This document shows positions 1-5,934 of a stretch of DNA of 13,441 nt, piece after piece. The stretch covers positions 1 through 13,441 of the forward strand of contig QMKU01000010.1 in NCBI GenBank assembly GCA_003646525.1. The letters run 5' to 3'. The translations under genes and the position numbers were made by a program. The stretch's first letter is position 1; every line of letters starts with the position of its first letter. The DNA is from Campylobacterota bacterium (GTDB lineage Bacteria > Campylobacterota > Campylobacteria > Campylobacterales > Sulfurovaceae). The notes under the pieces were generated by a model. The model searched no databases, had not been told where the DNA came from, and saw nothing but the letters and a program-made list of their open reading frames with translations.

Positions 1-222
1 AGTGTAGATTATGACAAAAATGTTTGCAAGGTTTCCATCGTTGGTGTCGGGATGAAATCACATAGTGGTGTAGCTGCAAAAGCATTTCTTGTGATGGCTG
101 AAAACAACATCAATATTGATATGATAAGTACTAGTGAGATCAAGGTGTCGATGATCATCGACCAGAAGTATGGAGAGCTTGCAGTTAGAACACTCCATAG
201 TGCGTATGAATTGGATCAGTAG
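1..222 (+). CDS. lysC: Aspartate kinase, C-terminal fragment (5' end outside window)
   Basis: The first 73 codons, open from base 1 to TAG at 220-222, encode the last ACT regulatory domain of aspartokinase. This enzyme phosphorylates aspartate in the first step of lysine, threonine, methionine and diaminopimelate synthesis. What is visible is a typical ACT pattern: a strand reading [11 protein letters not shown], then [10 protein letters not shown] starting a helix, [15 protein letters not shown] and a final MIID strand before a closing helix. ACT domains of this type bind lysine or threonine for feedback control, but the ligand cannot be told from this piece. The catalytic domain lies upstream of the window. 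hobA begins 5 bases after the stop, so the two are probably co-transcribed, as is usual in Campylobacterota. Confidence 0.9.
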   Translation, partial: SVDYDKNVCKVSIVGVGMKSHSGVAAKAFLVMAENNINIDMISTSEIKVSMIIDQKYGELAVRTLHSAYELDQ

Positions 223-227
223 GCTTT

Positions 228-773
228 ATGCAAAAACTTCTCGATTGGACACTTGAAACGATTCGCAAGGAAGCATCAGACTTTAGTTGGATGGAGGAGT
301 ATCGCTATGATTGGGCACCACTTGTCGAGAGTGCCACATCCAAGATACTGCGAGGAGAGTCTGTTTTGCTGATCACAGATGATGACAATCACTGGTTTGG
401 GGATTATGTTTCGACCAAGATCAATATGTTCCAAAACAATCGTCCCCTTCTCCCCTTCTATTTGCTCAAAGCTCTTTTTCCTAATCTCTCTTCGATTAAT
501 TCAACACAAGATCTGGAGCTACTAGAAGATATGCTGGATATCTCTTATCCTGATGGATATTTCATCTGGTACATAGGTAGAGGAGAGCACCCCTATACCA
601 AGTTGGCATATCGGAGTGATGAAAATTTTTTATGGATGATCGATGAAAATATACCCAATAGTTTTCCACTACGAAGAGGTGATGTACTACATGATATCAA
701 GCTTCTCCAGCTCTTCAAACTTTTTAACCAAACAATTGATGCAACACTCTTTGGCGAATTAGAACTAGACTAA
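228..773 (+). CDS. hobA: HobA, DnaA-binding regulator of replication initiation
   Basis: This 181-residue cytosolic protein matches HobA, the Campylobacterota counterpart of DiaA. In Helicobacter pylori HobA tetramers bind DnaA domains I-II and promote ordered DnaA assembly at oriC. Recognised features are the N-terminal LLDWTLETIRKE helix, the SILLITD-like strand (SVLLITDDDNHWF, residues about 45-57), NRPLLPFY near residues 71-78, the ISYPDGYFIWYIGRG stretch near 105-119, and the FLWMIDE strand near 134-140. These fit a SIS-like fold without a sugar-binding role. Length fits the family (about 180 residues). It sits between lysC and holB, the conserved order in this phylum, and its TAA overlaps the holB start by one base. 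Recognition is from family memory and synteny, not from an alignment. Confidence 0.88.
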   Translation: MQKLLDWTLETIRKEASDFSWMEEYRYDWAPLVESATSKILRGESVLLITDDDNHWFGDYVSTKINMFQNNRPLLPFYLLKALFPNLSSINSTQDLELLEDMLDISYPDGYFIWYIGRGEHPYTKLAYRSDENFLWMIDENIPNSFPLRRGDVLHDIKLLQLFKLFNQTIDATLFGELELD

Positions 774-1462
774 TGGTACTTAACAGTCAAGTCATCATCG
801 CTTCAGATATGAGAGAGGCGATAGTGCGCCTTGTCGAACTTCGCAAGGATGAGCGTATCGTTGTCATCACTACTTTGGATGAAGAGGAGACGATTAAGTG
901 TCCCGAATCTTGCAAGATAGAAGCTTGTGTCGTTATCTATACCGAAAAAAAGACTTTTCTTGTGGAGGATGCCAAGCTCGCGATTGAAAAAGCTTATATG
1001 GCAAGTGATGTGGAGACTATTATTGTTCTCGCAGCCAAAGAGTTCTTGCCTTTGATCCAAAACAAATTACTCAAAGTGATCGAAGAGCCACCACCACGCG
1101 TCTCCTTCATCTTGGTCACACAATCCAAAGCAACAATCTTACCAACAATTCGATCAAGACTACCTATCACTATGCTTCAGGACAATAGAGAATCTGAAAC
1201 CTTTGAGTTGGATATGGCACATCTTGATTTAGCCTCTGTCTATGCCTATATCCAAAAAAATAAACGCTTGATAGATAAAGCATCTGCGAAATATATCGTC
1301 GAAAGAATCAGCAGTGAAGCGATGAAAAGCCAGTGTTTTAACCTCGACGAAAAGACGCTACAGCTTTTTCATAACGCTTTCAAGGCGATAGATGTAGGAT
1401 CGCAGCCACAATTTGTCTTTACGACACTTCTGCTCAAACTTTTAGCTCGCAAAAAGAGGTAA
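773..1462 (+). CDS. holB: DNA polymerase III delta' subunit, short epsilonproteobacterial form
   Basis: This 229-residue protein is read as the delta' clamp-loader subunit, which helps load the beta sliding clamp on primed DNA. The strongest evidence is the block at residues 97-132: NKLLKVIEEPPP, then SFILVTQSKATILPTIRSRLP. It matches the clamp-loader pattern NALLKxLEEPP...LxTxxxxxLLPTIxSRC, with the SRC arginine-finger motif appearing as SRL. The protein is far shorter than the roughly 330-residue E. coli delta' and begins directly with a beta strand. No Walker A loop or zinc-binding cysteine cluster is visible (the only nearby cysteines are 43, 47 and 52). Short delta' proteins of this kind are known in Helicobacter and Campylobacter. 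The start codon overlaps the hobA stop (TAATG), which suggests translational coupling. Confidence 0.85.
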   Translation: MVLNSQVIIASDMREAIVRLVELRKDERIVVITTLDEEETIKCPESCKIEACVVIYTEKKTFLVEDAKLAIEKAYMASDVETIIVLAAKEFLPLIQNKLLKVIEEPPPRVSFILVTQSKATILPTIRSRLPITMLQDNRESETFELDMAHLDLASVYAYIQKNKRLIDKASAKYIVERISSEAMKSQCFNLDEKTLQLFHNAFKAIDVGSQPQFVFTTLLLKLLARKKR

Positions 1463-1463
1463 T

Positions 1464-2624
1464 ATGAATATTTATAGACTTGGAGAGGCATGGGATAAAA
1501 AAGAGCTACTGAAGAGCTTGGGTGTAGAGAGTGGCGGTATCGCGATTATGTCCACAAAAATGGAACTTTATTACTTCTATCTGAAAGATCTTCGTACACC
1601 TGCTGCCAATATTCTCAAGCAAGATGCTCTGAGTATAGGTGCCGACTTGGCAGTTCCTAGTGGTGTGATCACCTGCGAAAAAGAGCAGTATGATTGTCTA
1701 CTGATCGGTACAAAAAAACATATTGAGATTCTCTCCAAAAAAGAGTTGGCACAGCCATTTGGACTCAAGAGTGTGGCGAAAGAGTTGAAAAAATTCCTCT
1801 CTATTGACAAGCATTCTGTTCAGATTATGGGCGTGATCAATGCCAATGATGACAGTTTCTATGCTGGCAGTAGGTTTCTGACGGGAGGTGCACTACTTCA
1901 AATACAGCAGATGATAGACGACGGTGTCTCATACATCGATATTGGTGCCGTATCAAGTCGCCCAAGCGCATCAGCAGTAAGCCCAAAAGTAGAGCTGAAA
2001 CGCATCAAAGTAATTTGTGATGCCGTTAAGTCTCAAAAACTCTATCAAAAAGCAATTTTCAGTATCGATAGCTACACGCCTGAAGTGATCGAATATGCAT
2101 TGGCGTGTGGATTTGGCTTGATTAATGATATTACTGGTGGTCAAGATGATGCCGTGATCGCATTGGCAGTAAAATATCATGCCAAGCTCTGCATCATGCA
2201 TATGCAGGGTAAACCTCAAGATATGCAGACCAATCCTCATTATGAAGATGTCATGGTTGAGGTGAGTGACTTTTTTGAAGAGAGAATCGCCAAATGTGAA
2301 GCGATGGGACTCAAACATGAACATATTATTCTAGATGTTGGTATTGGTTTTGGGAAGAGCCTAGAGCACAATCTCACGCTAATCAGAAATCTTTCTCATT
2401 TTCAAAAGTTTGGCTGTGAAATCCTCATCGGTGCTAGTAGAAAATCAATGATAGACAAAATCACACCAGCAACAACTGACAAGCGCCTCCCTGGGACACT
2501 GGCGATTCATCTCAAGGCAGCAGACAATGGTGCCTCTATCATACGCTGTCATGATGTAGCAGAACACCAACAGGCTCTAATAGTCTGGGAGACAATACAT
2601 AAAACACAAAAAGGTAATCTATGA
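1464..2624 (+). CDS. folP: Dihydropteroate synthase
   Basis: This enzyme condenses para-aminobenzoate with hydroxymethyl-dihydropterin diphosphate to make dihydropteroate in folate synthesis, and it is the sulfonamide target. The 386-residue protein has an extra N-terminal region of about 115 residues, as in other Campylobacterota, followed by the TIM-barrel enzyme. Motifs in order are IMGVINANDDSFYAGSRF (121-138, the pterin/Mg loop), YIDIGAVSSRP (157-167), FSIDSYTPEV (199-208), LINDITGG (219-226), LCIMHMQGKPQDMQ (242-255), IILDVGIGFGK (288-298), LIGASRKSMI (321-330) and ASIIRCHDV (357-365). The usual NVTPDSF loop reads NANDDSF here, so threonine and proline are absent; divergent loops occur in related Campylobacterota. 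AAGAGG just upstream is a good ribosome-binding site, and the gene starts one base after the holB stop. Its TGA overlaps the next ATG. Confidence 0.95.
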   Translation: MNIYRLGEAWDKKELLKSLGVESGGIAIMSTKMELYYFYLKDLRTPAANILKQDALSIGADLAVPSGVITCEKEQYDCLLIGTKKHIEILSKKELAQPFGLKSVAKELKKFLSIDKHSVQIMGVINANDDSFYAGSRFLTGGALLQIQQMIDDGVSYIDIGAVSSRPSASAVSPKVELKRIKVICDAVKSQKLYQKAIFSIDSYTPEVIEYALACGFGLINDITGGQDDAVIALAVKYHAKLCIMHMQGKPQDMQTNPHYEDVMVEVSDFFEERIAKCEAMGLKHEHIILDVGIGFGKSLEHNLTLIRNLSHFQKFGCEILIGASRKSMIDKITPATTDKRLPGTLAIHLKAADNGASIIRCHDVAEHQQALIVWETIHKTQKGNL

Positions 2625-3064
2625 TAAAAATACTTTCAACTACACTAATATTGGCAACACTGAGTTTGACGCTCTATGCAGAAGAGAGTCAAGCCGACAA
2701 GGTCAAAAGACAAAATATCGAAGTCGTAAAAAAGGCAGCAGAGGAGATAGTCGGTAAGTTACCTCAAAAAGTAGATAATTATACCCAGCTAGTCAATATC
2801 GTAGCAAAAGGCGAAAACCTGATCTATACTTTTGAGATCAATACCGCTACCAAAAAAGATGAAACCGTCATCACAGAAGATCGAGATCGTATGCAAAGTG
2901 CTGTGGTGAAAGGACTTTGCCACTCCTCTAAGAGATTTTTTGATAGTGGCGTGCAGATAAGCTATATCTATAATAGTAAAATCAGTAAAAAGAGACTTTT
3001 TCAGTTTGATGTTGCCCGTCAACTCTGTATAGATACACTAGGAAAAGCATACTTGGAGAAGTAG
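2621..3064 (+). CDS. Small exported protein of unknown function
   Basis: This 147-residue protein has no recognised function. Residues 1-20 form a clear Sec signal peptide: a short positive start (MIK), a hydrophobic core and LYA before a likely cut at 20/21, so the mature 127-residue product should be periplasmic. No lipobox is present. A charged helix (about 22-50) is followed by alternating strand-like stretches (LVNIVAKGENLIYTFEI, then VQISYIYNSK) and exactly two cysteines, Cys100 and Cys136, which could form a disulfide in the periplasm. Its ATG overlaps the folP TGA (ATGA), so it is the last gene of the lysC-hobA-holB-folP operon and probably translationally coupled. This position gives no clue to its role. 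Confidence 0.75.
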   Translation: MIKILSTTLILATLSLTLYAEESQADKVKRQNIEVVKKAAEEIVGKLPQKVDNYTQLVNIVAKGENLIYTFEINTATKKDETVITEDRDRMQSAVVKGLCHSSKRFFDSGVQISYIYNSKISKKRLFQFDVARQLCIDTLGKAYLEK

Positions 3065-3085
3065 CTAGTTAGACTAGATTTTTTT
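3065..3085 (+). terminator. Candidate intrinsic terminator after the folP operon
   Basis: Directly after the stop codon, CTAGT (3065-3069) and ACTAG (3073-3077) form a 5-bp stem with a 3-base loop, followed by one A and seven T (3079-3085). The stem is short and half AT, so it is a weak terminator by shape, but the position at the operon end and the T-run support it. Confidence 0.45.
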
Positions 3086-3101
3086 GTTCGTCTCGTTCTT
3101 G

Positions 3102-3123
3102 CTCGCTCCTGTATAGGAGTGAG
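3102..3123 (+). other. Stem-loop, 9-bp stem
   Basis: CTCGCTCCT (3102-3110) pairs with AGGAGTGAG (3115-3123) around a GTAT loop, with one G-T wobble. It is followed by AAACTTTAAAAG rather than a T-run. It may add to termination of the folP operon or protect the 3' end of its RNA; its role is inferred only from structure. Confidence 0.45.
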
Positions 3124-3164
3124 AAACTTTAAAAGATAATAGTATCATTATAGTTTCTGTGTAG

Positions 3165-3187
3165 AAGGATTAGTTATAACTATCCTT
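3165..3187. repeat. 22-bp palindrome with one bulged base, upstream of the exonuclease gene
   Basis: AAGGAT (3165-3170) and ATCCTT (3182-3187) flank the symmetric core AGTTATAACT (3172-3181). Apart from one extra T at 3171, the two arms of 11 bases are exact reverse complements. It lies 31 bases before the start codon at 3219. It could be an operator, a bidirectional hairpin or the edge of an inserted segment; the sequence does not decide between these. Confidence 0.55.
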
Positions 3188-3218
3188 TAGTTAAATGTAA
3201 TCTAGCTATGATGTCACT

Positions 3219-3746
3219 ATGATAATTTTAGATTTTGAAACAAACTCAACAAATGTGCATGATGTTATAGAGGTAGCTGCTTTTTATGTAGAAAAAGTAA
3301 ATAATGAATATAAAGTTTTAGATTCGTTTCATCGTTATTATTTTTCAGAATATGAAGTAAACCCTTATGCTCTTGAGATACATAAACTATCTCCAAGTAG
3401 ACTTGAGAGATTGAGAAAAAATGTAACCTACGAGAAGCACTTTGAGGATGATACGGACTTTGTAGAATTTTGTAAAAACTCTAAAACATTGGTAGCTCAT
3501 AACATATCTTTTGAATTGAGACATATTGGAGAGCTACTCTCATTTGAAAATCATTTTTGCACTATGAGAGAGAATAAAAAAATTGTTAAAGCAACCAATG
3601 TTAGGGGAAACATAAAAAATCCAAAACTCATTGAGACTTGTAAATATTACAATATAGAATTTGATGACGAACAGTATCATAGTGCTATCTATGATGCGAC
3701 TAAGACCTTGGAAGTTTTAAATAAAATGGAGTGTAGGACTATTTAG
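3219..3746 (+). CDS. DnaQ-like DEDDh 3'-5' exonuclease domain protein
   Basis: This 175-residue protein consists of little more than an RNase T/DnaQ-type exonuclease domain, which removes nucleotides from 3' ends of DNA or RNA using two metal ions. Motif Exo I is ILDFETNS (3-10, Asp5 and Glu7). Exo II is LVAHNISFEL (91-100). Exo III is YHSAIYDATKTLEVL (153-167, His154 and Asp159). In Exo II the usual aspartate after HNxxF is glutamate (Glu99), so activity is uncertain. There is no polymerase, helicase or BRCT partner domain. The gene stands alone, is AT-rich with many TTT, AAA and TTA codons compared with its neighbours, and lies between palindromic spacers, which together suggest acquisition by transfer. 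ATG 3219 is the only ATG in frame downstream of the stop at 3198; no good ribosome-binding site precedes it. The exact substrate is unknown. Confidence 0.8.
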   Translation: MIILDFETNSTNVHDVIEVAAFYVEKVNNEYKVLDSFHRYYFSEYEVNPYALEIHKLSPSRLERLRKNVTYEKHFEDDTDFVEFCKNSKTLVAHNISFELRHIGELLSFENHFCTMRENKKIVKATNVRGNIKNPKLIETCKYYNIEFDDEQYHSAIYDATKTLEVLNKMECRTI

Positions 3747-3774
3747 TCTAACAGAGATCTGCAAGAGTATTAGG

Positions 3775-3830
3775 GGTCTGGTGATTTGTGATGTGTGAAG
3801 CGTAGCGAATGCATCATGAATCACCAGATC
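3775..3830. repeat. Long imperfect hairpin, 19-base arms
   Basis: The arm at 3775-3793 (starting GGTCTGGTGATT) is the reverse complement of 3812-3830 (ending AATCACCAGATC) at 16 of 19 positions, and the three differences are wobble-compatible on at least one strand. The 18-base loop contains GCGTAGCGAATG. It begins 29 bases after the exonuclease stop codon and could end or stabilise that transcript. No T-run follows. Confidence 0.6.
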
Positions 3831-3863
3831 TCGGCTAAGCAAGGTAACGACTCAACCGAGGTC
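3827..3863. repeat. Inverted repeat carrying the shared 17-mer
   Basis: GATCTCGG (3827-3834) pairs with CCGAGGTC (3856-3863) with one wobble, around a 21-base loop. The right arm is part of AACCGAGGTCAAGTGTT (3854-3870), which occurs again exactly at 10995-11011 beside the molybdoenzyme gene. It overlaps the right arm of the preceding hairpin, so the two structures would compete. Confidence 0.5.
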
Positions 3864-3891
3864 AAGTGTTTGTCTTGTTCCCATCGCTCCT

Positions 3892-4010
3892 GCGCTATGC
3901 CAATGAAATAAGCAAGAAATGGAGCTTCATCGGAACTGTGGCTTCAGCCTCAGCCATTAGGTGGAGCTAAAGCACCACTTCCGATAATCCTTAATTCATC
4001 GGCATTGCGC
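3892..4010. repeat. 119-bp nested palindromic element, REPIN/MITE-like
   Basis: The outer arms are 3892-3907 and 3995-4010, complementary at 14 of 16 positions (right arm TTCATCGGCATTGCGC). Inside them ATCGGAA (3929-3935) plus GTGG pairs with CCAC plus TTCCGAT (3975-3985), with a 2-base bulge. Within that are two small hairpins, GGCTTCAGCC (3940-3949) and GTGGAGCTAAAGCACCAC (3961-3978). Two inward-facing small hairpins within inverted arms is the layout of REP pairs (REPINs) mobilised by IS200-like RAYT transposases. No transposase gene lies in the window, so the name is an inference from shape. Confidence 0.5.
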
Positions 4011-4021
4011 TCCTCTGTGTG

Positions 4022-4085
4022 AATGCATATGAGTGATTCAATAACGAAGAGCACTCTCTTTTGTTTACCGTGTCACATATGCATT
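4022..4085. repeat. Nested inverted repeat upstream of tlyA
   Basis: AATGCATATG (4022-4031) is exactly repeated in inverse at CATATGCATT (4076-4085), and the stem continues with TGA/TCA after a 2-base bulge. Inside, AAGAG (4047-4051) and CTCTT (4056-4060) close a CACT loop and are followed by TTTTG-rich sequence. The inner hairpin has the shape of a weak terminator on the + strand. Confidence 0.5.
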
Positions 4086-4160
4086 ATGACGGAGACCATT
4101 GTAACGAGAAAAAATGATATATTGCAAATATTTGTCATAAAACCCAAGGAAAAATAGATA

Positions 4161-4883
4161 ATGAGACTAGATAAATACCTCGTCGAAGAGGGATACTTCG
4201 AGAGTCGGAACCGAGCACTCGAAGCGATCAAGGCGAACAAAGTTAAAGTAAACGGTAGGGTTGTTAAACCTTCAGCAAAGATAGATATTAACAGTATTGT
4301 AGAGGTAGAAAATGAGAAGTTTTATGTCTCTAGAGCTGCACGAAAGCTGGAGAATTTTCTTGCTGAAAATCCTATAGAGCTACAGGAAAAACGCGTATTG
4401 GATATCGGATCTAGTACGGGTGGATTTGCGCAAATCTTACTGGAGAATGGCGTAGCTTCACTGGCTTGTGTCGATGTAGGATATGATCAATTGCATCACT
4501 CTTTGAGAAAAAATCAGAAGCTTTCTCTCTATGAAAACAAAGATATTAGAGATTTTATTTCAGAGGAACCTTTTGAAGTCATCTCTTGCGATGTCTCTTT
4601 CATATCTATTTTGCAAATCATCGAAGATATTGATAGATTGGCTGCAAAAAATTCTACTATTCTTATTCTCTATAAACCACAATTTGAAGTGGGTCGAGAG
4701 GTGAGGCGAGACAGTAGGGGAGTAGTAATGGATAGGGATGCAATCAGAAGTAAAAAAAATCTATTTGAATCCAAAGTATTGTCTCTAAGCTGGACACTTC
4801 TGCGACAAGCCCCCTCTCAAGTGAGAGGAAAAGAAGGAAATCAAGAATACCTCTACTATTTTAAAAAGCAGACTGGAGAGTGA
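4161..4883 (+). CDS. tlyA: TlyA family rRNA 2'-O-methyltransferase
   Basis: TlyA proteins methylate cytidines of 16S and/or 23S rRNA at the 2'-hydroxyl, and loss of TlyA can give capreomycin resistance; older records call them hemolysins. Residues 1-60 are an S4 RNA-binding domain: MRLDKYLVEEGYFESRNRALEAI, then KVKVNGRVVKPSAKI. The family linker YVSRAARKLE follows (55-64). The Rossmann methyltransferase domain has the SAM loop VLDIGSSTGGFAQILL (79-94), VDVGYDQLHHSLR (104-116), SCDVSFISI (142-150) and LYKPQFEVGRE (170-180). The 240-residue length suits the family. AAGGA at 4146-4150 is the ribosome-binding site, about 10 bases before ATG. The TGA overlaps the first possible ribF codon, so tlyA and ribF form a small operon. 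Confidence 0.93.
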   Translation: MRLDKYLVEEGYFESRNRALEAIKANKVKVNGRVVKPSAKIDINSIVEVENEKFYVSRAARKLENFLAENPIELQEKRVLDIGSSTGGFAQILLENGVASLACVDVGYDQLHHSLRKNQKLSLYENKDIRDFISEEPFEVISCDVSFISILQIIEDIDRLAAKNSTILILYKPQFEVGREVRRDSRGVVMDRDAIRSKKNLFESKVLSLSWTLLRQAPSQVRGKEGNQEYLYYFKKQTGE

Positions 4884-5689
4884 CATTGAGAAAACAGATC
4901 AAATCCATCACAATCGGCTCTTTTGATGGTATCCACCTAGCGCACAAAAGATTGATAGATCAGGCAGAATTGCTTGTAGTCATAGAGCGAAATTGTGGAT
5001 ATCTGACACCAGGATACAAGCGTTCTATCTATACAAGAAAGCCTTGTGCTTTTTATCTTTTTGAAAAGATAAAATCATTGACTCCTGAAGAGTTTGTGGA
5101 GAAAATAAAACAAGACTTCCCCTTGCTGGAAAAAATCGTCGTAGGCTATGATTTTCATTTTGGAAAAGAAAAACGCGGAAATGCTGAACATCTAAAAGAA
5201 CTTTTTGGTGGAGAAGTGGTCATCGTCGATGAAGTGAGTAAAAAAGAGATCCCTGTGCATTCTCGAACGATCAAACAGTACCTCAAAGAAGGCAATATCT
5301 CAATGGTTACAGATCTTTTGGGGAGATACTACCTCATAGATGGGCAGATCATTTCTGGTCAGGGGTTGGGAAAAAAAGAGTTAGTCCCCACACTCAATCT
5401 TCTTGTCAGACACTATCAACTTCCACTCGAAGGTGTTTATGCCACTCAAACCAAGATAAAAGATCAATGGCTACCCTCTGTATCTTTTCTGGGTCACCGT
5501 GCAACTACAGATGACTCTTTTGCTGTAGAGACGCATGTGCTTGGTGGTGATATAGGAAGTATAAAAGGTATTGCTTCGATCCAATTTGTAGCATTCATCC
5601 GAGAAAATAAAAAATTTAATGGACTAGACGCACTTCGACAAGCAATAATCAAAGATATACAAGAGGCAAAAAAGATTTTGACATGCTGA
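4880..5689 (+). CDS. ribF: Bifunctional riboflavin kinase / FAD synthetase
   Basis: RibF phosphorylates riboflavin to FMN and then adenylates FMN to FAD in the cytosol. Counting from GTG 4880, the N-terminal nucleotidyltransferase domain shows TIGSFDGIHLAHK (11-23, the GxFDGxHxxH nucleotide site), VVGYDFHFGKEKRGN (87-101) and HSRTIKQYLKEGNI (127-140). The C-terminal flavokinase domain begins near 149 with RYYLIDGQIISGQGLGK, then VPTLNL (169-174, normally PTANL), EGVYAT (184-189) and SIQFVAFIR. The length, 269 residues, is slightly short for the family (about 280-310). GTG at 4880 overlaps the tlyA TGA, but GGAG at 4875-4878 sits too close to it. TTG at 4886, in frame, has a normal spacing and may be the true start. 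Confidence 0.93.
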   Translation: MTLRKQIKSITIGSFDGIHLAHKRLIDQAELLVVIERNCGYLTPGYKRSIYTRKPCAFYLFEKIKSLTPEEFVEKIKQDFPLLEKIVVGYDFHFGKEKRGNAEHLKELFGGEVVIVDEVSKKEIPVHSRTIKQYLKEGNISMVTDLLGRYYLIDGQIISGQGLGKKELVPTLNLLVRHYQLPLEGVYATQTKIKDQWLPSVSFLGHRATTDDSFAVETHVLGGDIGSIKGIASIQFVAFIRENKKFNGLDALRQAIIKDIQEAKKILTC

Positions 5690-5730
5690 TGAAGAGGTTT
5701 GTCCGCACTTTTTGAGAAGAAATAACTCAT

Positions 5731-5760
5731 TCAAACTGATTTGTTTGATAATAAATTTTT
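5731..5760 (+). terminator. Weak candidate terminator after ribF
   Basis: TCAAAC (5731-5736) and GTTTGA (5743-5748) form a 6-bp stem with a 6-base loop, followed by TAATAAATTTTT. The stem is AT-rich and the T-run is displaced by seven bases, so this is only a candidate. Confidence 0.3.
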
Positions 5761-5796
5761 ATCTAAATAGTAACATACATACGCTTTAGATAAAAA
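5756..5796. repeat. 12-bp perfect inverted repeat in the spacer before the respiratory operon
   Basis: TTTTTATCTAAA (5756-5767) and TTTAGATAAAAA (5785-5796) are exact reverse complements with a 17-base loop, about 140 bases before the operon start. All pairs except one are A-T. It could be a regulator site or a bidirectional terminator hairpin; no regulator family is recognised from it. Confidence 0.45.
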
Positions 5797-5875
5797 AAAG
5801 TAAAGATTGTAGATAATATCATTATATTTTAATCCAAAATCCAATACACTGAAAACAAGGCAAATGCCAGAATAA

Positions 5876-5934
5876 TTGTATCGTAAGAGTCCCTTATGTG
5901 CATTATAAGCTATGCTAAAATTCAAGGAGGAAAC
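5876..5934 (+). promoter_or_regulatory. Leader of the molybdoenzyme operon with strong ribosome-binding site
   Basis: AAGGAGG (5924-5930) lies four bases before ATG 5935 and is a near-perfect Shine-Dalgarno site, which decides the start codon. TATAAG (5904-5909) is a possible -10 element; the best -35-like hexamer, TTGTAT at 5876-5881, is 22 bases away and therefore poorly spaced. The upstream DNA is AT-rich in phased runs, as is common for promoters in this phylum. The promoter call is tentative, the ribosome site is firm. Confidence 0.45.

Larger units (their letters stand above)
3747..4160. other. 414-bp gene-free spacer rich in nested inverted repeats
   Basis: No convincing gene lies here. 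From about 3775 to 4085 the spacer is an almost continuous series of four inverted-repeat structures, listed separately (3775-3830, 3827-3863, 3892-4010, 4022-4085). It also holds one copy of a 17-bp sequence that recurs at 10995-11011. The last 75 bases are AT-rich and should hold the tlyA promoter; TATATT near 4118-4123 is a possible -10 element, but no good -35 is seen. I do not recognise tRNA, RNase P, tmRNA or SRP RNA signatures. A structured small RNA remains possible. Confidence 0.6.

Noticed and set aside
1971..2324. A 117-codon minus-strand open frame inside folP
   Set aside because: folP is supported by all its catalytic motifs across this span, and the reverse translation has no coherent domain.
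3775..4085. CRISPR array or tRNA/known structured RNA in the repeat-rich spacer
   Set aside because: The repeats are inverted rather than regularly spaced direct repeats, and no tRNA, RNase P, tmRNA or SRP core motif can be found.
4125..4134. CAAATATTTG palindrome before tlyA as an operator
   Set aside because: A 10-base AT-rich palindrome is expected by chance in such DNA, and nothing else supports a regulator site there.
5913..5921. Extended -10 promoter TGCTAAAAT before the ferredoxin subunit gene
   Set aside because: It would start transcription at about 5928, removing the ribosome-binding site at 5924-5930, so it cannot serve this gene as drawn.
5731..5925. A 64-codon minus-strand open frame in the spacer before the respiratory operon
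   Set aside because: AT-rich spacer sequence, no ribosome-binding site, no recognisable features; it overlaps the operon leader.
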